NCBI GenBank assembly: GCA_944393305.1
Contig: CALXZS010000080.1
Span: 1-6,168 of the forward strand
DNA length: 6,168 nucleotides
Direction of reading: 5' to 3'
From: an uncultured Clostridia bacterium
GTDB lineage: Bacteria > Bacillota > Clostridia > TANB77 > CAG-508
The position numbers and the translations under genes are program-made. Position 1 is the first letter of the stretch. Each line of letters opens with the position of its first letter. Positions 5,467 to 6,168 of the stretch are shown in pieces. The notes under the pieces are model-generated. The model was not told where the DNA came from. It did not search any database and worked only from the letters and a program-made list of their open reading frames with translations.

Positions 5467-5496
5467 GTAAGAAAATCGTAAGAAATTATTTAGAAA
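5467..5496. promoter_or_regulatory. Probable operator: three 11-bp-phased direct repeats between divergent promoters
   Basis: GTAAGAAA at 5467-5474, GTAAGAAA at 5478-5485 and TTTAGAAA at 5489-5496 start exactly 11 bases apart, so the same face of the helix is presented three times. OmpR-family regulators bind such tandem sites. The middle copy with its flank, TCGTAAGAAATT (5476-5487), resembles the VanR site I remember from enterococci (TCGTANGAAA-like; recalled, not checked). The block lies 4 bp from the regulator promoter -35 and about 5 bp from the -35 region of the peptidase promoter. Confidence 0.62.
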
Positions 5497-5501
5497 TTTT
5501 T

Positions 5502-5531
5502 AAAACATTATTAATTAAAGCTATGTATAAT
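5502..5531 (+). promoter_or_regulatory. Weak -35, activator-type promoter for the peptidase gene
   Basis: TATAAT at 5526-5531 is a perfect -10, but the best -35 candidate, AAAACA at 5502-5507 with an 18-base spacer, matches only half of the consensus. A good -10 with a poor -35 directly beside an operator is the usual pattern of a promoter that needs an activator. Transcription would start near 5538. Confidence 0.55.
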
Positions 5532-5551
5532 TGAAATTGTGGAGGGAAGAT

Positions 5552-6168
5552 ATGAAAAAAGTAATATTTAGATTATTAATTATAGGTATATTAGTTTTAT
5601 TAATAAGTAAAGGTGTAACATTTGTAAGTTCAAAATTTGATGATTGGGGAATAGGTATATCAAATAATATTAAATTTAATATAGAAGAGCTGTCTAAAAA
5701 TGAAAATTATTCTGGAATTGGACAAGAAAAAGTAGAAGGAAAAGATGGATATGATACTACTTTTACCACAATTAATAATAAAGTGTATAAGGAATATAAG
5801 CAAGTAGGAAATGCCTCTTGGAAAGATAATAGGTATTGGGGAGGAACTTTTGAAGAAAATGGCTGTGGTTTAGCAGCAATAGCAACATTATTAAGTGGTT
5901 ATGGCATGGACTATACCCCAGAAGATTTAAGAAAAATTTATATAGATTTTCCAGATGAGCATTTGGAAGGAGACCAAATGTCAAATGAATTAACATCTAG
6001 ATTTGGAATTAGCAATACTGATTTTTTATATGCTGATTTATATTTTAAAAAGGATTATATAATGGAGCATTTAGAACAGGATAAACCTATATTAATATGT
6101 GTTTGGAATAACCCAGATGATAAATGGACCACATCATCACACTATATGCTTTTACTTGCAACTGATGG
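5552..6168 (+). CDS. C39-like cysteine peptidase, membrane-anchored or secreted, 3' end cut by window
   Basis: The frame runs open to the window end: 205 codons, no stop. GGAGG at 5541-5545, 6 bases before the ATG, is a textbook start. Residues 1-25 form a basic-hydrophobic segment (KKVIFRLLIIGILVLLISKG), a signal peptide or anchor without an obvious lipobox. After a polar stretch the papain-like fold of the C39-like family appears: Q84 (YKQVGNASW) as probable oxyanion residue, catalytic Cys105 in ENGCGLAAIATLLSGYG, and His197 in SHYMLLLATDG at the window edge. The catalytic Asp/Asn should follow outside. Such proteins cleave extracellular or exported peptides; the substrate here is unknown, and no ABC exporter is in view. 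It is divergent from the VanRS-like operon and shares its control region, which suggests that it is a target of that system. Confidence 0.85.
   Translation, partial: MKKVIFRLLIIGILVLLISKGVTFVSSKFDDWGIGISNNIKFNIEELSKNENYSGIGQEKVEGKDGYDTTFTTINNKVYKEYKQVGNASWKDNRYWGGTFEENGCGLAAIATLLSGYGMDYTPEDLRKIYIDFPDEHLEGDQMSNELTSRFGISNTDFLYADLYFKKDYIMEHLEQDKPILICVWNNPDDKWTTSSHYMLLLATD

Noticed and set aside
5772..5996. Minus-strand open frame of 74 codons
   Set aside because: It is antisense to the peptidase's catalytic region, which has clear family motifs on the plus strand.

Overview
The window looks like chromosome of a low-GC Firmicute, probably a Clostridia-type gut anaerobe. Coding DNA is very AT-rich (A/T in most third positions, AGA/ATA codons common). 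Promoters are of the sigma-A type with TATAAT and 17-bp spacers, Shine-Dalgarno sites are AGGAG-like, and several stem-loops look like intrinsic terminators. The species cannot be named from this sequence.

Layout. (1) Positions 1-1983, plus strand: a 5'-truncated multi-spanning membrane protein of the 'putative ABC transporter type IV' (CmpB-like) family, then a likely operon of a VTT/DedA-type (TVP38/TMEM64) membrane protein and a second, paralogous CmpB-like protein. It ends at a stem-loop and a bidirectional terminator. (2) Positions 2057-2307, minus strand: a stand-alone 63-codon gene for a small two-helix membrane protein with its own near-consensus promoter and a less AT-rich composition than its neighbours. 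(3) Positions 2308-2823: about 500 bases without a gene. They hold a long imperfect inverted repeat around a strikingly GC-rich core with five CGCTC motifs, then three consecutive hairpins, the last a good minus-strand terminator. (4) Positions 2824-5401, minus strand: a response regulator and a sensor kinase whose ends overlap, both strongly resembling VanR and VanS, followed by a Nudix-like protein whose promoter overlaps the kinase stop codon. (5) Positions 5552-6168, plus strand: the first 205 codons of an exported or membrane-anchored C39-like cysteine peptidase, divergent from the response regulator.

How the genes may work together. The 150-bp divergent region between the regulator and the peptidase holds three AGAAA-centred direct repeats at exact 11-bp steps, directly beside the -35 regions of both divergent promoters. 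This is the geometry of an OmpR-family operator. The likely circuit is a VanRS-like system that controls itself and the peptidase gene. No vanH, vanA/vanB-type ligase or vanX gene is present, so resistance is not implied. The most unusual element is the 2369-2552 inverted repeat: in its inner 32-position stem every non-Watson-Crick position becomes a G-U wobble or a tandem G-A pair if the minus strand is the RNA, which hints at a structured RNA or a dispersed palindromic element.
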